Part shown: piece by piece, positions 22,168 to 30,031 of the stretch
How the letters are laid out: each line of letters starts with the position of its first letter
Numbering within the stretch: position 1 is the first letter of the stretch
DNA from: Desulfobacteraceae bacterium
GTDB taxonomy: Bacteria > Desulfobacterota > Desulfobacteria > Desulfobacterales > Desulfobacteraceae
Length of the DNA: 35,394 bases
Direction: 5' to 3'
NCBI GenBank assembly: GCA_024226935.1
Contig: JAAELK010000043.1
Location: 1 to 35,394 of the forward strand
The notes under the pieces: generated by a model
The model's database searches: none
What the model was told of the DNA's origin: nothing
What the model saw: the letters and a program-made list of their open reading frames with translations, nothing else
Position numbers and translations under genes: made by a program

Positions 22168-23231
22168 TGAACACTCTCCTTTGGATGATTTTCATTTAAA
22201 CCCAATGCCGATAAAAGCTTTTGGGAAATTAGCTGGGAAATTGCTAAAGCTGCCTTGTGTACAGCTTCATTTTTATCCACATGGCCTTTTCTGATGTTTT
22301 CACTTATTTGTGCAAACAGGGCATGGGAGGCGGGTTCAATCACTTTTATATCTCCTGTGCCCCTTACAAAAGTGACATTGGGATTTTTGAGGGTCAGGGG
22401 AGTTATCACAATCTTGCCTTGGATCAAGGCATCAGCCCTGTCCATGTTCCGGGTGATAAGAATTCCATTTCGGGTCAGGGTTTGGGCCAGGAGATTTTTT
22501 GCAATTGCTCCATATTTTCCTTTGATATCTATATAAAACCTGAGTTCCGATTGGATAACCGCCAATTGCGAGGTCATCCTGGCCATGTCCAATTCAAATT
22601 CCGATAGATCAGGGTAGCCTATAACCATCAATCGGCTTTTGATGACATGGCGCTGGAGGGACAGTGATATGATTTTATTCAGGGCCGCCATCCTGGATAA
22701 TCGTCCCGTAATTTTTTCAAGAGCAAGAGCTTTTGCCCTGAGCTGGTTGTCTATAATTTCAAGATCATTGGTCCAGTTTTTCCCTGCATCCACCTTGTCC
22801 AGAACTGCCAGGGCATGGAAAACCCCGGTGGCCTTATCCTGCCATTCTTTTCCAATTTCGGCCCCCTTGAGTCTGACAGAAGAGATAATTTGTATCCGTG
22901 ATTCTATTGTTTTTTCAAACAGTTCTTTGTTGTCAGATCCCAGGGAGGACTTGGCCAGGCTTGTGGTCTGGGATTGGACTTTGGATTCAAAGACAGAGGA
23001 AAGCTCTGCCAAAGCCTGGCGTCTTGCATCTATTTGCGTGTTGCCAACCCCATTGGCTGTAAGAAAACGTGCTTTTGAGAAATTGGGATTTTTATCATCC
23101 ACGGGCGTGGTGGGAGATTTTTTTCCACAGCCCAATGCAAGAAACATCAGGAATATTACCAATCCAAATGTCACCATGGGGCTTAAAGGATTTACCAGGC
23201 ACACGGCTTTTGTTTTTTGTTCTTGCTTCAT
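22164..23231 (-). CDS. LPP20-like lipoprotein, long form
   Basis: The 355-residue protein has a signal with lipobox FLALGC. LPP20-like features follow: FSKARFLTANGVGNTQIDARRQALAELSSVFE, an SQ/SxxR helix pair and GVFHALAVLDK. A C-terminal half of unknown fold (NGILITRNMDRADALIQGKI) resembles periplasmic domains that read ligand or partner proteins. I chose the second ATG (23231) because GCGAGG lies 7 nt before it; the first ATG is too near that site. It lies 28 nt after the TPR lipoprotein gene and overlaps the next LPP20 gene by four bases. Confidence 0.75.
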   Translation of the reverse strand: MKQEQKTKAVCLVNPLSPMVTFGLVIFLMFLALGCGKKSPTTPVDDKNPNFSKARFLTANGVGNTQIDARRQALAELSSVFESKVQSQTTSLAKSSLGSDNKELFEKTIESRIQIISSVRLKGAEIGKEWQDKATGVFHALAVLDKVDAGKNWTNDLEIIDNQLRAKALALEKITGRLSRMAALNKIISLSLQRHVIKSRLMVIGYPDLSEFELDMARMTSQLAVIQSELRFYIDIKGKYGAIAKNLLAQTLTRNGILITRNMDRADALIQGKIVITPLTLKNPNVTFVRGTGDIKVIEPASHALFAQISENIRKGHVDKNEAVHKAALAISQLISQKLLSALGLNENHPKESVQ

Positions 23232-23259
23232 CGACATCCTCGCTTTATTAATTGCGGTA

Positions 23260-24573
23260 TTAAAGGCCTGGAGAATCGTTTACAATAATATAGTTTATTT
23301 TACCGGCCTTCACCAGAATCTTTTTTGTTTTTCTTTTTTCATTGCCCCGGGCAGGAATGTCCATCTGCCAGACCCCAGGTTTAACAAAGACCCGGGTCAT
23401 ATAAATTGCGGCCGGTAATGTCCGCCAGGATCTTAAATCGGCTCGCTCTAAAAATAAATTTAATAGATTTAATGTCAGTTTGATGGCCTGTTCCACATTC
23501 TTGTCATCATTTTTGGCAACCTGTTGGATAGCAACCTGTTTCGCTATGGCCCTGGCAATGGTTTTAGTGATGATCCTTGCCCTGTGATCGGCAAGATTTT
23601 TTAAGGCAATAGCATTGATATCTTCCACAAGTGGCGCCCGGATTATCCTTTGATCGGTTTCAGATTTTAAAATAAATTGGGTGCTTTTGGGGGCCCAGGA
23701 AAAGGGTGCAAACTTGGGAAATGCCAGTGTAACAGGTCCCATACGTGTGGGTATACTTATTTTTTCCTCTCTTTTGACAGGGGCTTTTCCCGCCAATTGA
23801 ATAAAAATAATTTTTCCCAGGGTTTGGGTGTTTTTTTGTGAAACTGTGCCAGCAGTTAGATGTTCCGGCACAAGGATTCTGGCGTCTTTCATTCTGTCTA
23901 CGGCTTTTGCTACCCGTAAAAAATCTTCTTTTAGGGAAGGGGGAACCGGGGTATGGTAAAATTTTTCATAATCTGCATAGGTTTTCATGGCTTTTTGATA
24001 ATCGATAAATGCGGCATCAAGATTATGGTCTGCTTCGTTGAGGATACCGGAAAGATACCGTCCAAAGGCATCATCCTTATAAACATTTTTCTCATCATAC
24101 CGGTCATTGTATAAGGTAAGCAGGGAATCCAGACGGCGGCATTCCACAAGGGCATCTTCAAGATTATTTGCATCAAGATAGGCAATTGTGGACATCAGGT
24201 GGATCATTGCCCGTTCATAGTCTTCTCCTTGGTAGGAGAGCATATAGTCATTGGCAACCAATGAGGCTGTTTCCCGGGAAAGGCTCATGGTCCATAATTG
24301 TTGGGCCAGATCCTGGGCTTCCTGGAATCTTTTCTGGGCAGTTTTAAAATTTTGGCACTGCATATTGACCATGGCGGAATCCAGTAAAAAAAGCAGTTTT
24401 GAATTGGTGCCGTAGTCTTTCCGGCTTTCTTCAACCAGCTGGACCGCCCTATCACAATTTCCTGTTTCCAAATATTGTGACAGGGTATTATATGCCACAT
24501 GGTTGGCACAACTGCCCAGAACCAGGACAGAAATAAGAGCAGATAATATTTTAAAAAAACGGACCATACCCAT
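23260..24573 (-). CDS. COG3014-like TPR lipoprotein
   Basis: The product of about 437 residues has a lipoprotein signal ending LVLGSC. TPR-like helical repeats cover residues about 25-250 (FKTAQKRFQEAQDLAQQLW, ALVECRRLDSLLTLY, AAFIDYQKAMKTYADYEKF). A beta-rich C-terminal part follows (FAPFSWAPKSTQFIL, RTLPAAIYMTRVFVKPGVW). This is the pattern of the COG3014 family found beside LpoB and LPP20 genes. The start is uncertain: ATG 24573 and ATG 24567 are both possible and TTG 24588 is less so; none has a clear ribosome site, so coupling with lpoB 17 nt upstream is likely. Confidence 0.75.
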   Translation of the reverse strand: MGMVRFFKILSALISVLVLGSCANHVAYNTLSQYLETGNCDRAVQLVEESRKDYGTNSKLLFLLDSAMVNMQCQNFKTAQKRFQEAQDLAQQLWTMSLSRETASLVANDYMLSYQGEDYERAMIHLMSTIAYLDANNLEDALVECRRLDSLLTLYNDRYDEKNVYKDDAFGRYLSGILNEADHNLDAAFIDYQKAMKTYADYEKFYHTPVPPSLKEDFLRVAKAVDRMKDARILVPEHLTAGTVSQKNTQTLGKIIFIQLAGKAPVKREEKISIPTRMGPVTLAFPKFAPFSWAPKSTQFILKSETDQRIIRAPLVEDINAIALKNLADHRARIITKTIARAIAKQVAIQQVAKNDDKNVEQAIKLTLNLLNLFLERADLRSWRTLPAAIYMTRVFVKPGVWQMDIPARGNEKRKTKKILVKAGKINYIIVNDSPGL

Positions 24574-24590
24574 GGGAAATTCAGTCAAGC

Positions 24591-25214
24591 CTAGAGCCAG
24601 AATTTCTTTTGTTTCACCACTTTTTTAATCTTTTTTTCCCCGAGCCATACTTTTCTCTGGGTTTCTATCTGGATCAGTTCCAGGTTGACTTGATAATATT
24701 TGACCTGCTCTCCATCTACCCGGTCGGTTATGGTATTAATAGTACCCTGGAGCATGAAATCCGCCCCCATCTCCTGACCTTCTTCTTTGGCGGTTGCCTC
24801 GGAGGCATGGGATGCCTGATCCCGTCGTTCTGCCCGCACCTCTCTTCGTTGGCGGCTGTCAGCTACTAAATCGACTTCTCCGGAGTTGACCAGGGCACGT
24901 TCCAGATCTTTTACAAAGGTCTGGGTGTTGATATGTTCATCACTTCTATTTCTAATTGTTCCTACAATTACGCTGGGGTTTTCTCCGTTGTTTTTTTGTC
25001 TGTGGGTTCTGATCCAGCCCCGATTCATCACATCCTTGATCATCTCCTGGGAAACCAGCCGGGAATCGGTATCATTCCATCGTCCGCTTAAGTCAATGGT
25101 TTTGTCCACAGCTACCCGCTCAACACTGGTGCTGGCACAGCCTGTCATAAGCATTATCATTACTGCCAGTATAATACCTGGGATTATCTGCTTGTTTTTT
25201 TTAAATTTTATCAT
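24591..25214 (-). CDS. lpoB: LpoB-type penicillin-binding-protein activator lipoprotein
   Basis: LpoB is an outer-membrane lipoprotein that reaches through the wall to stimulate PBP1b-type synthases. The 207-residue product has lipobox IMLMTGC, then VDLSGRWNDTDSRLVSQEMI (the conserved DLSGxWNDTDS block), PSVIVGTIRNRSDEHINTQTF, and LIQIETQRKVWLGEKKIKK at the end. AAGGAAA precedes ATG by 8 nt. It is the first gene of the four-lipoprotein run. Confidence 0.88.
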   Translation of the reverse strand: MIKFKKNKQIIPGIILAVMIMLMTGCASTSVERVAVDKTIDLSGRWNDTDSRLVSQEMIKDVMNRGWIRTHRQKNNGENPSVIVGTIRNRSDEHINTQTFVKDLERALVNSGEVDLVADSRQRREVRAERRDQASHASEATAKEEGQEMGADFMLQGTINTITDRVDGEQVKYYQVNLELIQIETQRKVWLGEKKIKKVVKQKKFWL

Positions 25215-25277
25215 TGAAAATTTCCTTTATTGTAATTGCCTGCCAATGGAGATGATCCCATGGAGCTTTTTTAGATG

Positions 25278-25304
25278 ATTACAAAAGCCTGTGCCTATTG
25301 TCAA
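25278..25304 (-). promoter_or_regulatory. Candidate promoter of the LpoB cluster
   Basis: On the minus strand TTGACA (25299-25304) is followed by TGTAAT (25278-25283) after a 15-nt spacer, or by TAATCA with 17 nt. The perfect -35 and its place in the 107-nt gap between the regulator gene's stop and lpoB support it; the short spacer is a weakness. Confidence 0.45.
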
Positions 25305-25321
25305 CTCCCGGGCCTATAATT

Positions 25322-26923
25322 TTATGGGTGATAGCCTGTTTTTCGACCAAAGCAGATATTGAGCTTTTTCATGCGTTTTCGCAGGGTGGAAGGGTTGATA
25401 TTCAATCGTTTTGCTGCTCCCTTTTCTCCTTCCACTCTTCCTTTGCACAGGTCAAGGACATGATAAATATGGTTGATCATGACTTGGTTCAACTCGAGGG
25501 GTTCACTCATTTCATGGGGTTTTTCCGGGATCTGTTCTGTTAAAGATGCGGGTAAAGTTGTGGTAATGGGTTCTGTCATACCGATCTGTTTGAAGAACAA
25601 TAGATCTTCTTGTTCCAGGATCAGGGAGCGTTCCACTGCATTTTCAAGTTCCCGGATATTGCCTGGCCAGTGGTAGGCCATGAGCCGTGACATGGCGTGG
25701 ATCGATGGACTTGGAATTTGGGGACGTTTCATTTCCCTGGATTTTTTCAGGATAAAGTGTTGGGTCAGGGCGGGGATATCGGTTTTTCTGTCCCGGAGGG
25801 GGGGGATGTGGATGGGAAAGACCTGGAGTCGGAAAAACAGATCCTCCCGAAATTTTTGTTCTGCCATCATTTTTTCCAGGTTCCGATGGGTGGCGGCAAT
25901 GATCCGGATATTTACCCGAACGGTTTCAGACCCTCCCACCCGGTCAATCTCTTTTTCCTGGAGCACCCGCAGCAGTCGAATCTGGGCCTGGGCAGACAGC
26001 TCTCCAATCTCATCTAAAAACAGGGTGCCGCCCTGGGCGCGTTCTATGCGTCCCCTTTTCCTTGAAATGGCCCCGGTAAAGGCACCTTTTTCATATCCAA
26101 AGAGTTCACTGTCTAGAAGAGATGCGGGTATGGCTCCGCAGTTCACCCGGATAAAGGGCCCGTCTTTTCTTAGGGAAAGATTGTGGATGGTATTTGCAAT
26201 TACCTCCTTGCCAGTACCTGTTTCCCCCAGCAAAAGGACCGGGCTTTCAAGGGGGGAGACCTGGTGGATCATTTTCATCACCTCTTTTAAACCCTGTCCT
26301 GCACCAATTACTTTTTCCCCGGCAATTTTGTTTAACTCGTCCTGGAGATATCTATTGTCATCGGCCAGACGTTCTTTGAGGTTTTTTAATTCCCGGTATC
26401 TTAAACTATTGGTAAGAGCGATGGCACAAGGTTTGTTCAGCAGGCTCAGCAGATGGACATGTTCCGGGGAAAACTTTTCGTGGCCGTTGTTGAACACACT
26501 GAAAATTCCCAGCATGGTTTTTTCCAGTACCAGGTCCATTACTATGGCAGACAGATCCCAGGCTTCCAGTCTGTCTGCCACAGGCCCTGTGATGGGGTCG
26601 TCTCCCAGGTGTTCTATGAGCCGGACCCGGGCCAGCCGCCGTTGTTCGATCTGTCTTTTGCCCCTGGCTGACAGGGCGATTTTCATGGCCTGGGCATTTC
26701 CCCCCTGGGGTGTGGCCTGGGCAATGGTTTCCACCAGGCCGGCTTTTTGGTGATAGACATGGAATCCCACCCGGCCGGCGGGGATGAATCTGCGGATATA
26801 TAAAAGGCATTGGTGGAGGGCCCTTTCAATCTCCAGGCTGGAGCAGAGCTTTAAGGTGGCTTCTCTGAAAAAAACTTTTTCGTCCACTTTTTTTCCATGG
26901 ATTTTTTCTTGTGCCGGATTCAT
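25322..26923 (-). CDS. Sigma-54-dependent Fis-family activator with GAF domain
   Basis: This 533-residue enhancer-binding protein has an N-terminal GAF-like sensor (residues about 20-180, RALHQCLLYIRRFIPAGRVGF) and a coiled linker. The AAA+ domain has Walker A GETGTGKEVIA, the sigma-54 contact loop GAFTGA (YEKGAFTGAISRKRGR), and LFLDEIGEL. The C-terminal HTH is GAAKRLNINPSTLRKRMKKL. GGGAGGTG precedes ATG by about 5 nt. It faces away from hbd-acd-thl, in front of which a sigma-54 promoter is visible, so control of that operon is likely. The ligand is unknown; a CoA ester or fatty acid would be reasonable. Self-regulation cannot be judged. Confidence 0.92.
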   Translation of the reverse strand: MNPAQEKIHGKKVDEKVFFREATLKLCSSLEIERALHQCLLYIRRFIPAGRVGFHVYHQKAGLVETIAQATPQGGNAQAMKIALSARGKRQIEQRRLARVRLIEHLGDDPITGPVADRLEAWDLSAIVMDLVLEKTMLGIFSVFNNGHEKFSPEHVHLLSLLNKPCAIALTNSLRYRELKNLKERLADDNRYLQDELNKIAGEKVIGAGQGLKEVMKMIHQVSPLESPVLLLGETGTGKEVIANTIHNLSLRKDGPFIRVNCGAIPASLLDSELFGYEKGAFTGAISRKRGRIERAQGGTLFLDEIGELSAQAQIRLLRVLQEKEIDRVGGSETVRVNIRIIAATHRNLEKMMAEQKFREDLFFRLQVFPIHIPPLRDRKTDIPALTQHFILKKSREMKRPQIPSPSIHAMSRLMAYHWPGNIRELENAVERSLILEQEDLLFFKQIGMTEPITTTLPASLTEQIPEKPHEMSEPLELNQVMINHIYHVLDLCKGRVEGEKGAAKRLNINPSTLRKRMKKLNICFGRKTGYHP

Positions 26924-27071
26924 AACACCTCCCGTAAATTTTCTATGCTATTTGCCAGTTTATATGGAAACGGGAAGATAGAACAGAAAAAACTTTTCCC
27001 CGGCACAGAAAAAATAATGATTCAATATTTTTTATTCTTTCTTTGCTTGGTGGCAGGGGGCTGGGGCCTTT

Positions 27072-27088
27072 CTGGCATGGTTTATGCG
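27072..27088 (+). promoter_or_regulatory. Sigma-54 promoter (-24/-12) for hbd-acd-thl
   Basis: CTGGCATGGTTTATGCG matches YTGGCACGRNNNTTGCW. GG (27074-27075) and GC (27086-27087) are separated by exactly 10 nt. Transcription would begin about 12 nt further on, leaving a leader of about 40 nt before the hbd ATG. The divergent sigma-54 activator strengthens the call. Confidence 0.65.
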
Positions 27089-27139
27089 GTACCTGATTAT
27101 AAAAACTTGATTATAAAAACATTATTTAGGAGATGCCAG

Positions 27140-27997
27140 ATGGAAATTAAAAAGATTTGTGTGCTGGGAGCGGGGATAATGGGAGCCGGCATTGCCCAGG
27201 TTGCCGCCCAGGCAGGATTTGAGGTCATGATCCGGGACGTTGAAGACCGGTTTGTGGAAAATGGGATCACCGGGATCAACAGCAAACTTGCCCGGGCTGT
27301 TTCCAAGGGTAAAATGGACCAGGCCACGGCCGATGCCGCCATGGAGCGAATAACCGGCACCACTGATTTGACCATGGCTGCCCAGGATGCCGACCTGGTC
27401 ATTGAAGCGATTATCGAGATCATGGAGATTAAAAAACAGGTTTATCAGGAGTTGGATAATATCTGCAAAAAAGAGACTATTTTTGCCTCCAACACCTCGG
27501 GTCTTTCCATAACCGAGATGGCAAGTGTTACTAAACGTCCCGATAAAGTTATAGGGATGCACTTTTTTAATCCTGTGCCCGTGATGAAATTGGTGGAACT
27601 GATTAAAGGGTTTACCACCTCAGATGATACCTTGAATATTGCCAGGGATTTTGTTGAAAAAATTAAAAAAACCTCCATCGAAGTAAAAGAGGCTCCGGGC
27701 TTTGCTGTGAATCGTATCCTTTGTCCCATGATCAATGAAGCCATTTTTGTCCTGGCTGAAGGGATTGCAAGTGCAGAAGATATAGATAATGCCATGACCC
27801 TGGGTGCAAATCACCCCATAGGCCCCTTGGCCCTGGCCGATATGGTGGGCCTTGATACCATGCTTTTAGTCCTGGAAGGATTTCACAGGGAAATAGGAGA
27901 AGATAAATATCGTCCTGCCCCCTTGTTGAGAAAAATGGTCCGGGCCGGTTATCTGGGCCGGAAAAGCGGCAAAGGTTTTTACGATCACACAAAATAA
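27140..27997 (+). CDS. hbd: 3-hydroxyacyl-CoA / 3-hydroxybutyryl-CoA dehydrogenase
   Basis: This enzyme oxidises 3-hydroxyacyl-CoA to 3-ketoacyl-CoA with NAD. The 285-residue length is typical of the short, single-domain-pair form. Visible motifs are the Rossmann entry VLGAGIMGAGIAQVAAQ, FASNTSGLSITEMA, GMHFFNPVPVMKLVE (catalytic His region), and VNRILCPMINEAI with a C-terminal GRKSGKGFYDH. I chose ATG 27140 because AGGAG lies 7 nt upstream; the longer open frame from 26897 runs through the promoter. It is the first gene of the operon, after the sigma-54 promoter. Confidence 0.95.
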   Translation: MEIKKICVLGAGIMGAGIAQVAAQAGFEVMIRDVEDRFVENGITGINSKLARAVSKGKMDQATADAAMERITGTTDLTMAAQDADLVIEAIIEIMEIKKQVYQELDNICKKETIFASNTSGLSITEMASVTKRPDKVIGMHFFNPVPVMKLVELIKGFTTSDDTLNIARDFVEKIKKTSIEVKEAPGFAVNRILCPMINEAIFVLAEGIASAEDIDNAMTLGANHPIGPLALADMVGLDTMLLVLEGFHREIGEDKYRPAPLLRKMVRAGYLGRKSGKGFYDHTK

Positions 27998-28010
27998 CGG
28001 CCATGGGCCG
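27998..28010 (+). repeat. GC-rich triloop stem after the hbd stop
   Basis: CGGCC-ATG-GGCCG begins one base after the TAA. It is similar in form and place to the stem after the LPP20 gene. A CCAGG follows within a few bases in both. Confidence 0.4.
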
Positions 28011-28043
28011 CCCAGGGGATTCCATCGGCTTGCCCACAACAAA

Positions 28044-28098
28044 ATATGAAAGAATGCGATAAGTTGATTGGTTCTTTCATATGAAGAAATTAACTTAT
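28044..28098 (+). promoter_or_regulatory. Interleaved 11-bp inverted repeats before acd (pseudoknot topology)
   Basis: Stem 1 is ATATGAAAGAA (28044-28054) with TTCTTTCATAT (28072-28082), perfect over 11 bp. Stem 2 is ATAAGTTGATT (28059-28069) with AATTAACTTAT (28088-28098), 11 bp with one G-U. The arms interleave 1-2-1'-2', so the RNA can form an H-type pseudoknot or two competing hairpins. It ends about 17 nt before the acd ribosome site (GGAGG). TATTAT (28096-28101) could also serve as a -10, so DNA operators are an alternative reading. Confidence 0.55.
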
Positions 28099-28124
28099 TA
28101 TATAAATAACTTTTGGAGGTAGAT

Positions 28125-29930
28125 ATGGCCCAGGTGGCAGCAGACAGACGGGATGTGGATTTTGTTCTCCATGAGCAATTAAATGTGGAACAATTAAGCC
28201 AATTTGAAAAATTTGAGGATTTTAATAAAAAAACCATTGATATGGTGGTTTCCGAAGCCAGGAACCTTGCCGTTAAGGAATTGCTTCCCTATCTCAAGGA
28301 AGCAGACGAAGAAGGGTGTTCCTTTGATAATGGTAAAGTGACTGTGCCCAAAGCATTTCACAGGGCCTATAAACTTTTTTGTGAGGGGGAATGGATCGCC
28401 ATGTGTGATGACCCCAAATGGGGTGGGCAGGGCATGCCGGCCACCGTGGCCCTGGCAGCCAATAATTATTTTAATGGGGCCAATTATCCTTTCATGCTTC
28501 AAAATATCCTAAGCCACGGGGCAGGAAAGCTTGTGGAATCCTTTGGCACGGATAAACAAAAAGAACTTTTCCTTGAAAAAATATATACCGGGGTCTGGGG
28601 CGGTTCCATGCTTTTGACAGAGCCGGAAGCAGGTTCCGATGTGGGAGCTCTTACCACCAAGGCGGTTAAAAATGACGACGGCACCTATTCCATCACAGGC
28701 AATAAGATATTTATCACTTCAGGGGAAAATGATCTGGTGGAAAATATCATACATCCTGTATTGGCAAGAATAGAAGGCGCTCCCCCTGGAACCGCCGGAA
28801 TTTCCCTGTTTCTGGTTCCAAAATTCTGGGTCCACGATGATGGCAGCCAGGGCGATTTCAATGATGTGGTCTGCACAGGCATTGAAGAAAAAATGGGGAT
28901 ACATGGCAGTCCTACCTGTTCTCTGGCACTGGGGGGAAAAGGCCAGTGCAAAGGTACCCTTCTGGGCCGGGAAAATAAAGGCATGAGCGCCATGTTTGTC
29001 ATGATGAATGAAGCCCGTCTCCATGTGGGCATGCAGGGTTTTGCCTGTGCCAGTGCTTCCTATCTTAATGCCCTGAACTATGCAAGGGAACGGGTCCAGG
29101 GTGCAGCCCTCACAGCCCCCAGAGGTTCTGCTGGGGTTCCCATCATCCAGCATCCGGATATCCGGCGTATTCTTCTCACCATGAAATCCTATTCCGAGGG
29201 TATGCGAAGCATACTTTTTTATGTGGGACTCATGGAAGACATGATAAAAGTAAGTGATAATGAGACGGACAGGGTCAGATACCAGGGCATCATTGATGTG
29301 CTTATCCCCGTGGCCAAGGGCTATATTACAGATAGAGCTTTTGAGATGTGCAGCCATGGCGTCCATGTTTTTGGTGGCTATGGATTTACCAGGGAATATC
29401 CCCAGGAACAACTTCTCCGGGACTGTAAAATCACCCAGATTTATGAAGGCACCAACGGGATACAGGCCATGGATCTTCTTGGCAGAAAACTTGGCCTTAA
29501 TAAAGGGCGAGCTTTTACCGACCTTCTGGCCGAAGTCCAGAAAACCATCGATGTGGCCGGAGAAAGCAAGGATCTGAAACCCATGGCCGACATGGTGGAA
29601 GTTTGCGTGGTTAAACTCATGGAAACTGCCAAGGCTCTGGGGATGATGATGGGAGCAAAAAAAATATCTTCAGCCTTTGTCCAGGCCCATCCTTTTCTGG
29701 ATGTTACAGGCGACACCCTGATGGCTTGGATGCTGTTATGGCGGGCTGTTATTGCAACTCAAAAGCTGGCAGCTAACCCCAAGAAAAAAGATGTCTCCTT
29801 TTACGAGGGACAACTCAAAAGCGCCCAGTTTTTCATTAATTCTGTTTTACCTGTAACCAAGGGAAAAATGGATGTGATCATTGCAGGGGACACCGCAGCC
29901 CTGGATATTTCTGAAGAGGCTTTTGGATAA
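28125..29930 (+). CDS. Long-form acyl-CoA dehydrogenase (DmdC-like)
   Basis: The enzyme introduces the 2,3-double bond into an acyl-CoA with FAD, passing electrons to ETF. The 601-residue length is that of the large subfamily with an extra C-terminal domain (PF12806-like). Motifs are SMLLTEPEAGSDVGALTTKA (FAD site), MNEARLHVGMQGF, GVHVFGGYGFTREYP, and IYEGTNGIQAMDLLGRKL with the catalytic base Glu441. ATG 28125 with GGAGG is preferred over an in-frame TTG at 28113 that overlaps it. It is second in the hbd-acd-thl operon. Related proteins act on short or branched acyl-CoAs or methylmercaptopropionyl-CoA; the substrate cannot be told. Confidence 0.92.
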   Translation: MAQVAADRRDVDFVLHEQLNVEQLSQFEKFEDFNKKTIDMVVSEARNLAVKELLPYLKEADEEGCSFDNGKVTVPKAFHRAYKLFCEGEWIAMCDDPKWGGQGMPATVALAANNYFNGANYPFMLQNILSHGAGKLVESFGTDKQKELFLEKIYTGVWGGSMLLTEPEAGSDVGALTTKAVKNDDGTYSITGNKIFITSGENDLVENIIHPVLARIEGAPPGTAGISLFLVPKFWVHDDGSQGDFNDVVCTGIEEKMGIHGSPTCSLALGGKGQCKGTLLGRENKGMSAMFVMMNEARLHVGMQGFACASASYLNALNYARERVQGAALTAPRGSAGVPIIQHPDIRRILLTMKSYSEGMRSILFYVGLMEDMIKVSDNETDRVRYQGIIDVLIPVAKGYITDRAFEMCSHGVHVFGGYGFTREYPQEQLLRDCKITQIYEGTNGIQAMDLLGRKLGLNKGRAFTDLLAEVQKTIDVAGESKDLKPMADMVEVCVVKLMETAKALGMMMGAKKISSAFVQAHPFLDVTGDTLMAWMLLWRAVIATQKLAANPKKKDVSFYEGQLKSAQFFINSVLPVTKGKMDVIIAGDTAALDISEEAFG

Positions 29931-29947
29931 ATAAAGCATAGGATAAA

Positions 29948-29997
29948 TAGTGCTTGAACGAAAATCCGTGCTTGGGTGAGTTTTCGTTTAAGCACTA
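29948..29997 (+). promoter_or_regulatory. Long hairpin in the acd-thl spacer
   Basis: TAGTGCTTGAACGAAAA (29948-29964) pairs with TTTTCGTTTAAGCACTA (29981-29997) over 17 bp with one G-U. The 16-nt loop repeats GTGCTTG from the stem. No T tract follows, so it is likely an mRNA-stability or processing element rather than a terminator. A second small dyad, ATAATA-AAT-TATTAT (30005-30019), abuts the thl ribosome site. Confidence 0.65.
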
Positions 29998-30031
29998 GAT
30001 AAAGATAATAAATTATTATAAGGATATAAAA

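Noticed and set aside
26897..27139. Extended N-terminus of the hbd frame
   Set aside because: It crosses the sigma-54 promoter and the internal ATG at 27140 has a good ribosome site.
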